Source of the DNA: Halapricum desulfuricans
GTDB taxonomy: Archaea > Halobacteriota > Halobacteria > Halobacteriales > Haloarculaceae
Reading direction: 5' to 3'
Length of the DNA: 64,000 nucleotides
Assembly (NCBI RefSeq): GCF_017094505.1
Contig: NZ_CP064787.1
Location: 2,046,001-2,110,000 of the forward strand
Part shown: piece after piece, positions 34,901-43,464 of the stretch
How positions within the stretch are numbered: the stretch's first letter is position 1
Layout of the letters: every line of letters starts with the position of its first letter
The notes under the pieces: generated by a model
Database searches by the model: none
The model's input: the letters and a program-made list of their open reading frames with translations, nothing else
Told to the model about the DNA's origin: nothing
Program-made: the position numbers and the translations under genes

Positions 34901-35035
34901 GAAGTTCCCCCACGTCCGGGCTCGCACCCACAGCGCGAACACGAACAGCGCGAGAACGGACGGGACGTGATACCACGTGCTGAACCACTCGACCGCCTCC
35001 TCGAGGTCCTCTGACATCCCTTCGTCCTGACTCAT
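31925..35035 (-). CDS. aglB: Oligosaccharyltransferase AglB
   Basis: Transfers lipid-linked glycan to Asn in N-X-S/T sequons outside the cell (S-layer, archaellins, pilins). A 1036-residue STT3-family protein: about thirteen membrane helices in the first 500 residues, EAVEWFSTWYHV near residue 9, the catalytic-type acidic loop in FSGNDAWYHLRQV near 55, and the WWDYGHW motif near 577. A DK/MI-type helix may be VMIDWKMAT near 640. The C-terminal tail (about residues 980-1022) is an Asn/Glu/Thr/Asp/Gly repeat full of potential sequons. It is in an operon with DUF368 downstream. Confidence 0.96.
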   Translation of the reverse strand: MSQDEGMSEDLEEAVEWFSTWYHVPSVLALFVFALWVRARTWGNFVVDGEVMFSGNDAWYHLRQVEYTVRNWPETMPFEAWTNFPTGTSVSQFGTILDQVVATVALVVGLGNPDQTTIRMVHLFTPAVLGASTVVLSYFLGKRLGKSRFSGVVAALIVALSTGGFLSRSLVGFSDHHVAEAFTQALAALAIVVALQVADTEKPIWELVVDRDVAGLRRPVGYAALAGVATALYMWVWPPGVVLVGVLGMYVTIQAILDHLRGATPEPMLLVSGVLFGVTAVLMVLPLDAFRIAPVKFSLLQPGLALAGVVWVGFLAGLSRVLDRRSEPVWAYPLAAVGVVVGGLLGLMVLVPTTFDLFADQLVRVFGRLVGEQPSAAAATVGEVTPLRDPGTTLYNWYGFAHVIAALGVILAVARQVITSNRRSELLFVSLWLAVVFSMTYTQARFGYYLAVPVAVMAAYAIGTGFRYLTTVTDGASVGVSPYQLMAVFTVLLLVTAPMVMAMDDRGYRQDPVTQSNATFNGGPGGVQQWDGGLEWISENTPAVGDFEDAGNDLEYWGEYAKTDDYDYEEGSYGVLSWWDYGHWITSVAERIPVANPFQESATEAARFLLAQSESRADEERRDTMSDGENRDTRYVMIDWKMATASDPIFRTKFFAPPSFVDGVSTDDYYQQVATLRQNQDGDIVPARPYLTVHKQDYYETMVNRLYRYHGSGAWADYVPGNAIGQLPPYAQGEFEGGDSPVPIVQTDSREGVPSVPAPGEGNTTRFEPSLEAAQEYVEDNPNAQIGGLGKFPSEHVPALEHYRLVHATEDRQNPITAMQPSLGRAFTGVQQSFAYAERYSSWTKTFERVPGATVEGEIDGASNETVYASVNMEIPTTNQTFEYVQSAEAGPDGTFTMTLPYSTTGYDEWGPENGYTNVSVRAESSYTFSTGISYDGSDWIRYNTTADVTEAQVIGEDPEPVEVTLDQTTLPTTNETDGTDGNETDGSNGNGTDGSDGTNGNETDGSNNTTDNETASDLLAPEIGLEQLATTRVAG

Positions 35036-35086
35036 GGATACACGACACTCCGGGGACTCATTAGCCGGTCAAACTGCCAACTCGCG

Positions 35087-35099
35087 CATAAGCCTTATG
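35087..35099. promoter_or_regulatory. Palindromic AT-rich element between aglB and the NRDE gene
   Basis: cataag-c-cttatg is a near-perfect palindrome about 55 bases from the aglB ATG and about 100 from the NRDE ATG. It could hold core promoter sequences on both strands. Its role is inferred from position only. Confidence 0.4.
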
Positions 35100-35194
35100 G
35101 AGTCACGTTAGCGCTCGGCCGGTGGAGTCACCGGAAAGCGAGTTCGTCGGACAGCGTGGCCACAGTTTCATACCGTGGAGTCCTACAGCGACCC

Positions 35195-35935
35195 ATGTGC
35201 ACGCTCGTGTTCGCCTGGCGGACGTTTCCCGACGCGCCGATCGTCGCGGCCGCCAACCGTGACGAGTCGCTGGATCGTCCCTCCAGACCGCCCGAGACGT
35301 TCGGCTCCGACCTGAGGGTTCTCGCGCCCCGGGACGTCGAGGCCGGCGGGACCTGGATCGGAGTCAACGACCGGGGCCTGTTCGTCGCGCTCACAAACCG
35401 CTGGACAGACGTCGAACTGAGAGGCGACCGCTCCCGGGGATTGCTTGTCCGTGACGCGCTCGGTCAGGAAAGCGCCGAGGACGCCGTCCGGTACGTCGAA
35501 CGGGAACTCGACGCGCGCGGCTACGAGCCGTTCAACCTCGTCGTCGCGGACCGGACCGCCGCGCTGCTCGTCGAGTACGATGGCAACGTGGCGGTCCGGA
35601 ACTTCGATCCCGGCGTTCACGCCGTCGCCAACACGGGCGCCGACGGACGGTACACGATCCCCGAATACCGTGGCGAGCACGCCCGGGAACAGGCCGCAAA
35701 CGTCGATCGGCTGCGGACGGATCTCCAGCCCGAACCCGGCGAGGACGGCCGATCGTGGCGACGGCGGGCACGGGAAGCGATCCGCGATCACGACTACGGG
35801 GTCTGTGTCCACGGCGACGGGTTCGGCACGCGCTCGTCGTCGCTGCTCACGATCGGCACTGACAGCGTCGAGTACCACTTCGCGGACGGCCCACCCTGCG
35901 AGACGGAGTACCGGCGGGTCGAGGTCGACCTGTAG
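35195..35935 (+). CDS. NRDE/TANGO2 family protein
   Basis: A 246-residue protein with the family start MCTLVFAWRTFPDAPIV and the NRDE motif AAANRDESLDRPS at about residues 21-33. LAPRDVEAGGTWIGVN near 48 and FVALTNRW near 66 are also typical, and Cys2 is conserved. TANGO2 proteins are implicated in haem or lipid handling in eukaryotes. The prokaryotic role is unknown. The ATG at 35195 fits family starts better than one at 35156. Confidence 0.88.
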   Translation: MCTLVFAWRTFPDAPIVAAANRDESLDRPSRPPETFGSDLRVLAPRDVEAGGTWIGVNDRGLFVALTNRWTDVELRGDRSRGLLVRDALGQESAEDAVRYVERELDARGYEPFNLVVADRTAALLVEYDGNVAVRNFDPGVHAVANTGADGRYTIPEYRGEHAREQAANVDRLRTDLQPEPGEDGRSWRRRAREAIRDHDYGVCVHGDGFGTRSSSLLTIGTDSVEYHFADGPPCETEYRRVEVDL

Positions 35936-35988
35936 CCTCGAGCCGATCGAAAGCCACCTTTAAGCGAATCGGGGCGCGAAGATCATAC

Positions 35989-36339
35989 ATGAGCACGTCA
36001 TCGGCCGAGGACGACCTCTCGGAGGACGAGCGACGCGGTCTCGAACTCATCCGTCAGTCGGGGGGCGTCCACCAGAGTGACTTCTGGAAGGAACTGGACG
36101 TCAGCTCTCGAAAGGGCAGCCGGATCGTCGAGTCGCTCGTCGAAGAGGACCTGATTGACCGCGAGGAGACTGTCTACAACGGCCACAACACCTACTACCT
36201 CTCGCCGAAGGCCAAAGATCTGGACTTCTCGCTGTTGATGGCTGGAGACATGCTCTCGCCGTTCATCGGCGACGAGGAAGTCAATGCACAGAGCGACGCC
36301 TTCACCCAGTGGATCATGAACCTGGCATACGAGGAGTGA
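35989..36339 (+). CDS. Winged-helix transcriptional regulator
   Basis: A 116-residue protein with a MarR/Lrs14-like wHTH at about residues 12-70 (GGVHQSDFWKELDVSSRKGSR, then VESLVEEDLIDRE and a wing). The C-terminal 40 residues may mediate dimerisation. The upstream spacer (ttcgaaag-like, taagcg) contains no clear operator. It is immediately upstream of the VWA pilin-like gene (130 bases), so it could regulate pili, but nothing in the sequence proves this. Confidence 0.8.
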   Translation: MSTSSAEDDLSEDERRGLELIRQSGGVHQSDFWKELDVSSRKGSRIVESLVEEDLIDREETVYNGHNTYYLSPKAKDLDFSLLMAGDMLSPFIGDEEVNAQSDAFTQWIMNLAYEE

Positions 36340-36439
36340 GGCGAATCTCACTTCGAGATCGGATATTAATATCTACTGATACGACTGCTCAGGTGAGCCC
36401 CTATCTTAGAGGACGCGTCCATCACCAGCACCAAAACAT

Positions 36440-36449
36440 CTTTTTATGA
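36440..36449 (+). promoter_or_regulatory. TATA box of the VWA pilin-like gene
   Basis: ctttttatga is about 21-30 bases upstream of the ATG at 36470, giving a leaderless mRNA. It shows that this gene has its own promoter, separate from the pilus operon on the other strand. Confidence 0.6.
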
Positions 36450-36469
36450 TTGGATAGAGATACGAAACT

Positions 36470-38782
36470 ATGAGACGGCGGAAGAGAGGATCAATACAGG
36501 GGGACGAGCGCGGGGTTTCGGAACTTATCGGTGCCGTCATCATCGTCGGACTCGTGCTGACAGGGTCGGTACTCGTCGTTTATTTCGGGACGAACGTGAT
36601 CGACGAGACGAGACAGGGCCAGAGCGACGAGTCGACTGAAATCGGGATTCAGGAAATCGATTCGCGTTTGAGCACGCTGTCGACCTCCAGCGCGGCGACG
36701 ACAACTAGTTTCGAGATAGGATCGAATATCGAAGGAGACGCCCATCTCGTCGAAAACGAGGGATCCCTCAACCTGACAGTCAACACGCGCAGCACGTGTT
36801 CCGTGCAGGAGCCACTTGATTCTGTGCGCATCGAGCGCGATGACGGGCAAATCGTGGCCTACGAAGCCGGTGGAACGTGGATCAAAAGTCCCGACGGCGG
36901 TGCGATTTACAATACGGCCCCGGACGTGTCCTACAGGAACGGGACGATCGACGTCTCGCTGCTGAACCTCACTGGTCGCGTCAGCGAAGGGTCTAATCAA
37001 GCAGTCACGGATGTCAACACGTCTCGACGCGATAGCAAGAGCGCCGTCAATACGGTGTTGCAGGGCGAGTGTGTCCGCCCGGACAACGTAACGCTCCGCA
37101 TTCAGAGTGATTTCTATCGAGGATGGGCGGACTATCTGGAGACCGAGACCGGACTTGAGCCGAACGCATCGCCGGCACCGGGTGACAGTTATCTGCGTGT
37201 TGACGATACCACGCAAACGGTCACCGTCTATCTGAACCAGAGTTCGCTCCCGCGGCGGACGAACGACGAGATCAACAACGTCGTCAACGTGACCGGTTCG
37301 GACTACATGGATGAGGTGACGATTTCCGACGATGGAATCCTGATCGATAAGGGCGTCAACAACACGTATACGGTCTACAGCGAGCCGATCTCCGAGCGGC
37401 CCGAAATCGGGACCGTCCGCAAGGTGTCCCAGGCCGATAACGTGACTCGACCGCCGCTCGACGTGGTTTTCGTCGTCGACGAGTCGGGGTCGATGGCTTG
37501 GAGCACTGCAGGCGACTCGAAGGCCAAATACGAGGCTGTTCGGGATGCAATGAGAGACTTCACAACGTATCTCGACAGCAATATGGATCGCGTGAGTCTC
37601 GTAGGCTACAACCAGTACCACACTGGAGGCATTGTCGATAACGGGGGCGTAGATTACTCTCTCGACGGAAATGATCGGGAAATAAATGAAGGATCTAACC
37701 GGGGTGCGATATATAGAACGAATAATCGGATGCTAACGGCAGACTTTGTTGAGTTCAATAGTTCAACTGTCCCTGAAACTGAGGCGGTCGGTGGTACGTA
37801 CTCAGCGGGAGGGATGAAAAAAGCGTCGAGCCTCCTTGATCTCCAGAGTGACGAAAGCCGAAACCGGATCGTTGTGATGTTAACGGATGGGAAAAATACA
37901 GGATCAGACACTTGGCATATCGGGAAATACTCATACATCGGGAGCAACAGTGCGACGATCGAGCTCGCCAAACGAATGTATCGGACGGGAGTGACTACCT
38001 ATACTATCGGATTCGCCGATGACGACGATAGCGTTGACAAAAACTTCCTGAGAAACACTGCCGACGCGGGCGGTGGCAAGTACTACTTCGCAACAGACAG
38101 TGAGGAACTTGAAGATGTCTTCTCTTCGATCGCCGAGCGCGTTTCGAGCACCGAACAGGTCGGCCACTACGGCGTGACCACGAATCTCTCCACTGACGAT
38201 ACAGTACATCCGCCACAGATCACTGGCGATATCAGCCGCGTTGCAACCGCGACCGCGGATGGTAAGGAGTGGCTGAACGTCAACGATCCCACGGCACCGT
38301 CGACATTTAGCCACGCCTTCGCCGTCAGTGGCGGGGACATGGTCAACTTCACAGCCACTCAGTACAGCTGTGACAAGTGGGTCGGGACTGGACAGACGGA
38401 GGTCATTAACGGTTCGTCTATCCCCGTCACGCGGTGTGCAGAGCTGAACACTACCGATCCGACCGTCATAGGCGGTGACAACGCCACCGTGTTCACGAAC
38501 GACGACTCCGCAGTGTTCAACGACTTCCTCGACAACACGACGTCAGCCGAGTGGCAAACCAATCTCACCGAAGCGCTCGACGACTACGGCGGCCTCTACG
38601 ACGAGTCGTCCAAAGAACTGACTCTCGATAGCAACCAGGTGCTGGTTCTGTATGACTTCCCGGACGGAAAACACACCGACAACCGGATGTTGCTGCTCTA
38701 CAGCGTCGGTCTCTCCGAAGAGGAAGCACGCCCGACCGGCGTGATCGATATCGATATCGACAACGTCGAGATATCGAACTGA
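36470..38782 (+). CDS. VWA-domain protein with type IV pilin-like N-terminus
   Basis: A 770-residue secreted or pilus-associated protein. The N-terminus has a basic leader (MRRRKRG) followed by the pilin-like GVSELIGAVIIVGLVLTGSV, a probable class III signal and hydrophobic helix. A beta-rich region follows, then a VWA domain at about residues 330-560. Its MIDAS Asp/Ser is in VFVVDESGSMAW near 335, and VVMLTDGKN near 465 supplies a second ligand region. The C-terminal 200 residues are Cys-poor and Asn/Asp/Thr-rich with many sequons. Probable adhesin or pilus tip. The VWA-coding part (about 37650-37960) is clearly less GC-rich than its flanks. Confidence 0.85.
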   Translation: MRRRKRGSIQGDERGVSELIGAVIIVGLVLTGSVLVVYFGTNVIDETRQGQSDESTEIGIQEIDSRLSTLSTSSAATTTSFEIGSNIEGDAHLVENEGSLNLTVNTRSTCSVQEPLDSVRIERDDGQIVAYEAGGTWIKSPDGGAIYNTAPDVSYRNGTIDVSLLNLTGRVSEGSNQAVTDVNTSRRDSKSAVNTVLQGECVRPDNVTLRIQSDFYRGWADYLETETGLEPNASPAPGDSYLRVDDTTQTVTVYLNQSSLPRRTNDEINNVVNVTGSDYMDEVTISDDGILIDKGVNNTYTVYSEPISERPEIGTVRKVSQADNVTRPPLDVVFVVDESGSMAWSTAGDSKAKYEAVRDAMRDFTTYLDSNMDRVSLVGYNQYHTGGIVDNGGVDYSLDGNDREINEGSNRGAIYRTNNRMLTADFVEFNSSTVPETEAVGGTYSAGGMKKASSLLDLQSDESRNRIVVMLTDGKNTGSDTWHIGKYSYIGSNSATIELAKRMYRTGVTTYTIGFADDDDSVDKNFLRNTADAGGGKYYFATDSEELEDVFSSIAERVSSTEQVGHYGVTTNLSTDDTVHPPQITGDISRVATATADGKEWLNVNDPTAPSTFSHAFAVSGGDMVNFTATQYSCDKWVGTGQTEVINGSSIPVTRCAELNTTDPTVIGGDNATVFTNDDSAVFNDFLDNTTSAEWQTNLTEALDDYGGLYDESSKELTLDSNQVLVLYDFPDGKHTDNRMLLLYSVGLSEEEARPTGVIDIDIDNVEISN

Positions 38783-38846
38783 TCGCGTAGACGAGCGTCA
38801 GATCGATCTGAGATCAAGTCCCGGTACGTCTGCAATTGCGATCAGT

Positions 38847-39641
38847 CTATGAATACGTAATCGAGATGGTTGACTGGCGAACATACACGCTATCGAGATC
38901 AGTACTCGCGCCGCACTGAACCGTCACCGAGGCATCGGTTTTACCCGTGACCGTCCAGTCACCGTCCGCGTTCTCGAAGTAGTTAGCCCACTCTCTGGCA
39001 CGACTCTCACCGGAGAACGTCAATTCCACCTCGATCGTATCGACCGTCGAAGCGTTGCCGGTTCCCGAAGACGAGGCGGGATAGAGCAGCGTCTGGTTTG
39101 TCAGTCGGCCGGTGACTCGGAGCGTCCCCTCGCCACCGATCTGCCGCTCAGTATCGCCTTTGAGAGTCACGAACGAAAGGATCGCTGTCCCGTCCGAACA
39201 GACGAATCCGGGACCGCTGGTGATGATTCCGGCATCCGATCGCTCCTGAACACGGAACAGCGCCCCGTTCTCGTACCCGATTTGGACATCATTGTTCTCG
39301 TAGACCAGTGCATTGAGCGGGAACAACTCGGTATACGTCTTGCCGGAGTCCGTTGTGACGTTCACAGTAGCTGAGGACGATGGCGAGAGCGTGAGCGACC
39401 CGCCGCTGAGATCGATTGCATCAGTCCGAGTGGTTGCCTGACTTTCTTCGAGTTCGGTGAACGAGCGCGAGATCAGATCGAAGGTCCGTTCGGCGTTGTT
39501 CAGTTGCTGGTTCTCGTCGAACGACTCGAGCTCCGACAGCCCGAACGTCGCGACGAGTCCAACCGACGTGAGGATGATCCCGAACATCAACACGAATCCG
39601 ACGACGTCACTCACTGACCGTTGATCCGCACGAACAGACAT
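38847..39641 (-). CDS. Pilin-like protein (DUF7289 type)
   Basis: A 264-residue protein with a short basic leader and hydrophobic helix (SVSDVVGFVLMFGIILTSVGL at about residues 9-29). A coiled region (NNAERTFDLISRSFTELEES) and a beta-rich Ser/Thr ectodomain follow. Similar proteins accompany PilB/PilC modules in Halobacteria and are named DUF7289 (from memory). It is directly adjacent to the LamG/PKD gene and ends 64 bases from the VWA gene on the other strand. Confidence 0.75.
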   Translation of the reverse strand: MSVRADQRSVSDVVGFVLMFGIILTSVGLVATFGLSELESFDENQQLNNAERTFDLISRSFTELEESQATTRTDAIDLSGGSLTLSPSSSATVNVTTDSGKTYTELFPLNALVYENNDVQIGYENGALFRVQERSDAGIITSGPGFVCSDGTAILSFVTLKGDTERQIGGEGTLRVTGRLTNQTLLYPASSSGTGNASTVDTIEVELTFSGESRAREWANYFENADGDWTVTGKTDASVTVQCGASTDLDSVYVRQSTISITYS

Positions 39642-42278
39642 TTATGATTCCTCCAGTGAGACACCGTGTAACTCGGGACTTCCCTTGGGTAAGTCCGAGT
39701 GCAGTTCGACTTCGACCCAGAACGTATCGGCGTTTTTGTTGATTCCCGTCAGTGTTTTGGTGCCGGATCCGTCATCGGCCGGTTTGAGTGTAACCGAATC
39801 AGACCGCACGTTGCCGTTTTTCCACTCCGCATGTACTGTCAGTTCGATTTCTTCTCCGCTATCGATATCGGCGTCGTAGAGTATATCGATACCACTTTTA
39901 CCTATCGTCGGTCCTGACCGCTCATCCGTCGTAATTGAGCCCTCAGTCACATCTGCTAACTCGTCGATTTGGCTCCCACTAAGTGCGTTATCGTAGATCC
40001 GAACGTTATCGATAGTCGCGTGGGTATTCCACTGATCAGTTACCGTGCTACCCCCAATGCCGATATCTGAGGAGGAAGATAATATTCTAGTCGGTGCTGA
40101 ATTATCTCCAGTTTGAAACCCGTTGACATACGACTGACCCTCGGTCTGATCGAAGGACCCGGCAACATGATAGTACTTATTTGGACTATTCACATCATGT
40201 ATATCCTCGCCAGGATATGTGGTGTACCATTTGGAATCGCCATATATTTCAAAAGCTATATCGTCTCCATACATTCCGAGCCCATACGACTGATATTCTT
40301 CCAGAAGGACCTGCCAGTCAGAGCCGCCGTTGCTATGCGTATTCACCCACATCGACACTGTCACCTCGTCATTATTGGACATCTCCAGGGAAGGATCGTC
40401 GGGAATTTCGATATGATCGTCATTCCCGTCGAATTTCAAGGCAGAGGTCCCTGAGGTCCCGTCCTCGACAACTGTCGGTGACCCGTGCTTGATGCCGTCA
40501 TTTCCACCGACAACATCTTTCACAGAGCCATCGTCGAACGGCCAGTAACTGACCAGCGAGGAATCAACACTCCCGGGCGGGTTGCCGAGCGCGACGCTGT
40601 CAGCGTCATAGTTGCCGAGATTCTGATGAACAACGGTATCCGACGACTGGGCACTATCCCAGTCGCCCGTTGTCTGCCAGGCGTAATCGCCGCTACCCAA
40701 GATCGTCGCAGTCCTGTTTCGCGGGAGTGAACTCGCCGCGTTACCGGACGTGTCCTCTGCACTGTGCAACTCAACGTAGTACGCCCCGGGAGACCGCGGG
40801 AACGATGCCTCGTACGCGTAGGTCTTGCCGGATTTCGACTCCGAAAAGTCCGACAGCGACAGCGACGTGCTGGTAGAGCCGCTCCCGATTTCGGCGCTCA
40901 GTGAGCCCAGCTGGCGAGTCGAGTCGAAACTGACGACGATATCATCACTGACTGCTTCAACGTCGTAGCTCGAAACGTATCCCCGGTCAGGATCCACCAC
41001 TGTTCGGTTAGTCGCACCATTCACCCAATAGCGGAGGCCAACTGCTGTGTCTTCTGCATTGCCGCCGCCCTTGTATTTACACATACTGACAGTGACCGTC
41101 TCAGAGGGGTCGATCACAACCGGGTCATTATCGAACTCGCCCTCAGCACTCCGGAGTCGAACGATCGTCCCGTCCGGTTTGTCCCGTAAGTCGATCGACC
41201 CGAACTCATACTCCCTGTCCCAGACGCCATCGCCGTCTGTATCGAATGCGATCTCACTTCCGCTCTTGTACTCGAGCTTGTTTATGTTCTTGACGTCAGC
41301 TGCCGGGTTGATGCTTAGATGCGTCACTCTAGCAGCGTCTCCCCACTCGTTGGTCACACTGAATGTGGTACCGACGCCGCCACACCTACTTCCGCCACCG
41401 GCTCCGGAAGTAAAGTCGTCGTTATACGCCAGACCCGAAACGCGCATCAGGCGCGTCCGGGTCGATCGTGCGCCCTCGTCGTCCTCGACCCGTAAGGTCA
41501 CGTTGTGCTTTCCGGGCGACAGCGGTGTGCTGTACGTCTCGCTCCCCGAGTGTTCGAGCGAACCGTCGATGTGCCACTCGTAATCGACGATCGTTCCGTC
41601 CGGGTCGCGGCTATCTGCCGCGTCGAAGTACACTGGAGTTCCACTCTCTGGGAAATCAGGAGAAAACGTGAACTTCGGGATCGGGGGTCGGTTCGTCGGA
41701 TCGATCACCTCGCCGTACTTGTTGCGATCGATGTCTTGCCCGACACCGATCTGCATCGTTCGCGTCATCGGCACGACGGCGCCGCTACTGCTCCCGCCGC
41801 TCGTCTTCGTTGCTGTGAGTATGAACTCCGAGCCCGAGCGCGTCAGGTCAGCGGATACGTCCGAAGGGACCGAAAGCGGTACTGTCTGTGAGACGTCTTG
41901 GCCAACCACAGACATAGCGAGACAGGTGTCGGTCACACCAGCACAGGCCCCCGAGGTGTTCTCGTACGACACCCTGTATTCGTTGCCGGCGATTGCGTCC
42001 GGGTGCTCGACAGTCACCGTGACTGATCCCCCCTGTTCGCTCAACGCGACAACTTTCTGAATGTCGTCAGCCAATCGATTCCCGATCGTATTCAATTCGT
42101 CCTGGGCTGCGTACTCCTGTTGATCGGTGAGAAATCCATTGGCCGTACTTAACAGTAGTACCAGCAAGACGCCGGTGATCCCGATCGTCAAGACGTGTGT
42201 GACGGGCGTCGAGAGCCCGCGATTGTTCCCCCGTACTGACTCGACGTTAGTTTCCCCGCGTCGTCTGCTATCGATCAT
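39642..42278 (-). CDS. Large pilin-like protein with PKD and LamG domains
   Basis: An 878-residue probable surface protein. After a basic leader it has a hydrophobic helix (THVLTIGITGVLLVLLLSTA, near residues 27-46). Beta-rich parts follow, then a PKD domain at about 195-280 (PVYFDAADSRDPDGTIVDYEW) and a linker. A LamG/concanavalin-like domain lies at about 570-780 (LVSYWPFDDGSVKDVVGG, IDNVRIYDNALSGSQI). LamG and PKD are common in adhesins that bind glycans or other proteins. The LamG-coding stretch (about 39960-40460) is visibly AT-richer than the rest. Domain order suggests an adhesive pilus tip or fibre. Confidence 0.85.
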   Translation of the reverse strand: MIDSRRRGETNVESVRGNNRGLSTPVTHVLTIGITGVLLVLLLSTANGFLTDQQEYAAQDELNTIGNRLADDIQKVVALSEQGGSVTVTVEHPDAIAGNEYRVSYENTSGACAGVTDTCLAMSVVGQDVSQTVPLSVPSDVSADLTRSGSEFILTATKTSGGSSSGAVVPMTRTMQIGVGQDIDRNKYGEVIDPTNRPPIPKFTFSPDFPESGTPVYFDAADSRDPDGTIVDYEWHIDGSLEHSGSETYSTPLSPGKHNVTLRVEDDEGARSTRTRLMRVSGLAYNDDFTSGAGGGSRCGGVGTTFSVTNEWGDAARVTHLSINPAADVKNINKLEYKSGSEIAFDTDGDGVWDREYEFGSIDLRDKPDGTIVRLRSAEGEFDNDPVVIDPSETVTVSMCKYKGGGNAEDTAVGLRYWVNGATNRTVVDPDRGYVSSYDVEAVSDDIVVSFDSTRQLGSLSAEIGSGSTSTSLSLSDFSESKSGKTYAYEASFPRSPGAYYVELHSAEDTSGNAASSLPRNRTATILGSGDYAWQTTGDWDSAQSSDTVVHQNLGNYDADSVALGNPPGSVDSSLVSYWPFDDGSVKDVVGGNDGIKHGSPTVVEDGTSGTSALKFDGNDDHIEIPDDPSLEMSNNDEVTVSMWVNTHSNGGSDWQVLLEEYQSYGLGMYGDDIAFEIYGDSKWYTTYPGEDIHDVNSPNKYYHVAGSFDQTEGQSYVNGFQTGDNSAPTRILSSSSDIGIGGSTVTDQWNTHATIDNVRIYDNALSGSQIDELADVTEGSITTDERSGPTIGKSGIDILYDADIDSGEEIELTVHAEWKNGNVRSDSVTLKPADDGSGTKTLTGINKNADTFWVEVELHSDLPKGSPELHGVSLEES

Positions 42279-42398
42279 TGCATCCCCTCTCTTGGACTCG
42301 TGGTGCAGCTTGCTGCCGCCGCGAATATACTGGATCCTTCAACTACCGATGCGAGATCCGGTCGGTCCCGCATATACCCCGATGTTTCTGGCCATAAC

Positions 42399-42405
42399 AT
42401 ATAAA
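42399..42405 (-). promoter_or_regulatory. Possible TATA box upstream of the LamG/PKD gene
   Basis: Minus-strand tttatat in the 208-base gap between the two pilin-like gene groups is about 120 bases upstream of the ATG at 42278, implying a long leader. A closer AT-rich hexamer (42325-42330) is an alternative. The gap suggests that the two LamG-side genes have their own promoter. Confidence 0.35.
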
Positions 42406-42486
42406 TACTATGCTGCAGTTAGCGAACGCGAAAAAGCGCCATTACCGACAGTTAAGGAGAGTATCACGGGGCGCGCCCGAGACACG

Positions 42487-43464
42487 TCACGACCCGTAGA
42501 CGGAGACGTTTCTCGTCGTGGTGAAGTCCGTCTGGTCGGACCGATAGGTCACATCGACTTGTCCCTTCCAGACGATCGGTGACAGACAGGGGACGGGATC
42601 CCCTGGCGAACACGCTGAATAATCGTACGTACTCCCGTTAGCAGCCTCAGCATCGACGTCTTTCGACCACTCCGTGTCGACCGCCAGATCGTACTGCCCT
42701 TCGATGTTGTTTCCGTTCGAGATGCTGACGGAGTACGGCGGAGACAGCGTCTCGATCCCACGGAACGTACACTCACTGGCGAACGCTTTGCCACTCCGCA
42801 GATCCAGCAACACTCGGCCACCGGTCGACTCGCAAGTAGTTGTATCAGAACCGCCAGCACTATCTGTTGTCTGCACCCGCAAGTCGGCCCCGTTCCCGCC
42901 GTCCGAACGGTTGAGTTGGTACGTCATCGCTTCGTTCTCCCCGTCGACTTTGAGAGTCGTGTGTTCGCCACTCGTGTTTCGCAAATCGACGTTGACCACG
43001 AACCAGCCGATATCGACTCGATCGTCGGTGAACGACCAATTTGAGACCGTTGCTCCGCTACTCGAATACGTGAAGTTCCGATCGTGGTTTTGTACGATTC
43101 TCGTTGCCGTGATGAGCGTCTGGTTGTACGACACGTCGACGAATTTCGAACCGGATGACGCATACATGCGAGCCATCCCATCGCTGTAGTCAGCAATGCG
43201 ACGACGAACATTCGCGTTCAATTCAGATACCGTCCTCGTCTCGTTGGCGTGGTTGATCCGGAGCAGGAGGGATCGCACATCCCTTTGAGACTCGAACGTG
43301 AACTCGCTAATTTCGGACGATTCGACGCGGTCCTCACCTGTACCGACGTTCTCAGTGAACAGTACGGTGTTGACGACGACCGACAACCCGAGGATAATAA
43401 CTGCGAGTGCGACTGCGCCCACGAGCAACAACTGCCCGCGTGACGAGAGCTGACGGGAGGTCAC
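42487..43464 (-). CDS. Pilin-like protein (DUF7261 type)
   Basis: A 325-residue protein. RGQLLLVGAVALAVIILGL at about residues 9-27 is a pilin-like hydrophobic N-helix just after Arg-Gly. A helical region follows (QRDVRSLLLRINHANE), then a beta-rich ectodomain with Cys pairs near 210 and 240 and several N-X-S/T sequons. It overlaps the upstream gene by ATGA at 43461-43464, so it is in the pilB operon. Likely a minor pilin. Confidence 0.78.
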   Translation of the reverse strand: MTSRQLSSRGQLLLVGAVALAVIILGLSVVVNTVLFTENVGTGEDRVESSEISEFTFESQRDVRSLLLRINHANETRTVSELNANVRRRIADYSDGMARMYASSGSKFVDVSYNQTLITATRIVQNHDRNFTYSSSGATVSNWSFTDDRVDIGWFVVNVDLRNTSGEHTTLKVDGENEAMTYQLNRSDGGNGADLRVQTTDSAGGSDTTTCESTGGRVLLDLRSGKAFASECTFRGIETLSPPYSVSISNGNNIEGQYDLAVDTEWSKDVDAEAANGSTYDYSACSPGDPVPCLSPIVWKGQVDVTYRSDQTDFTTTRNVSVYGS

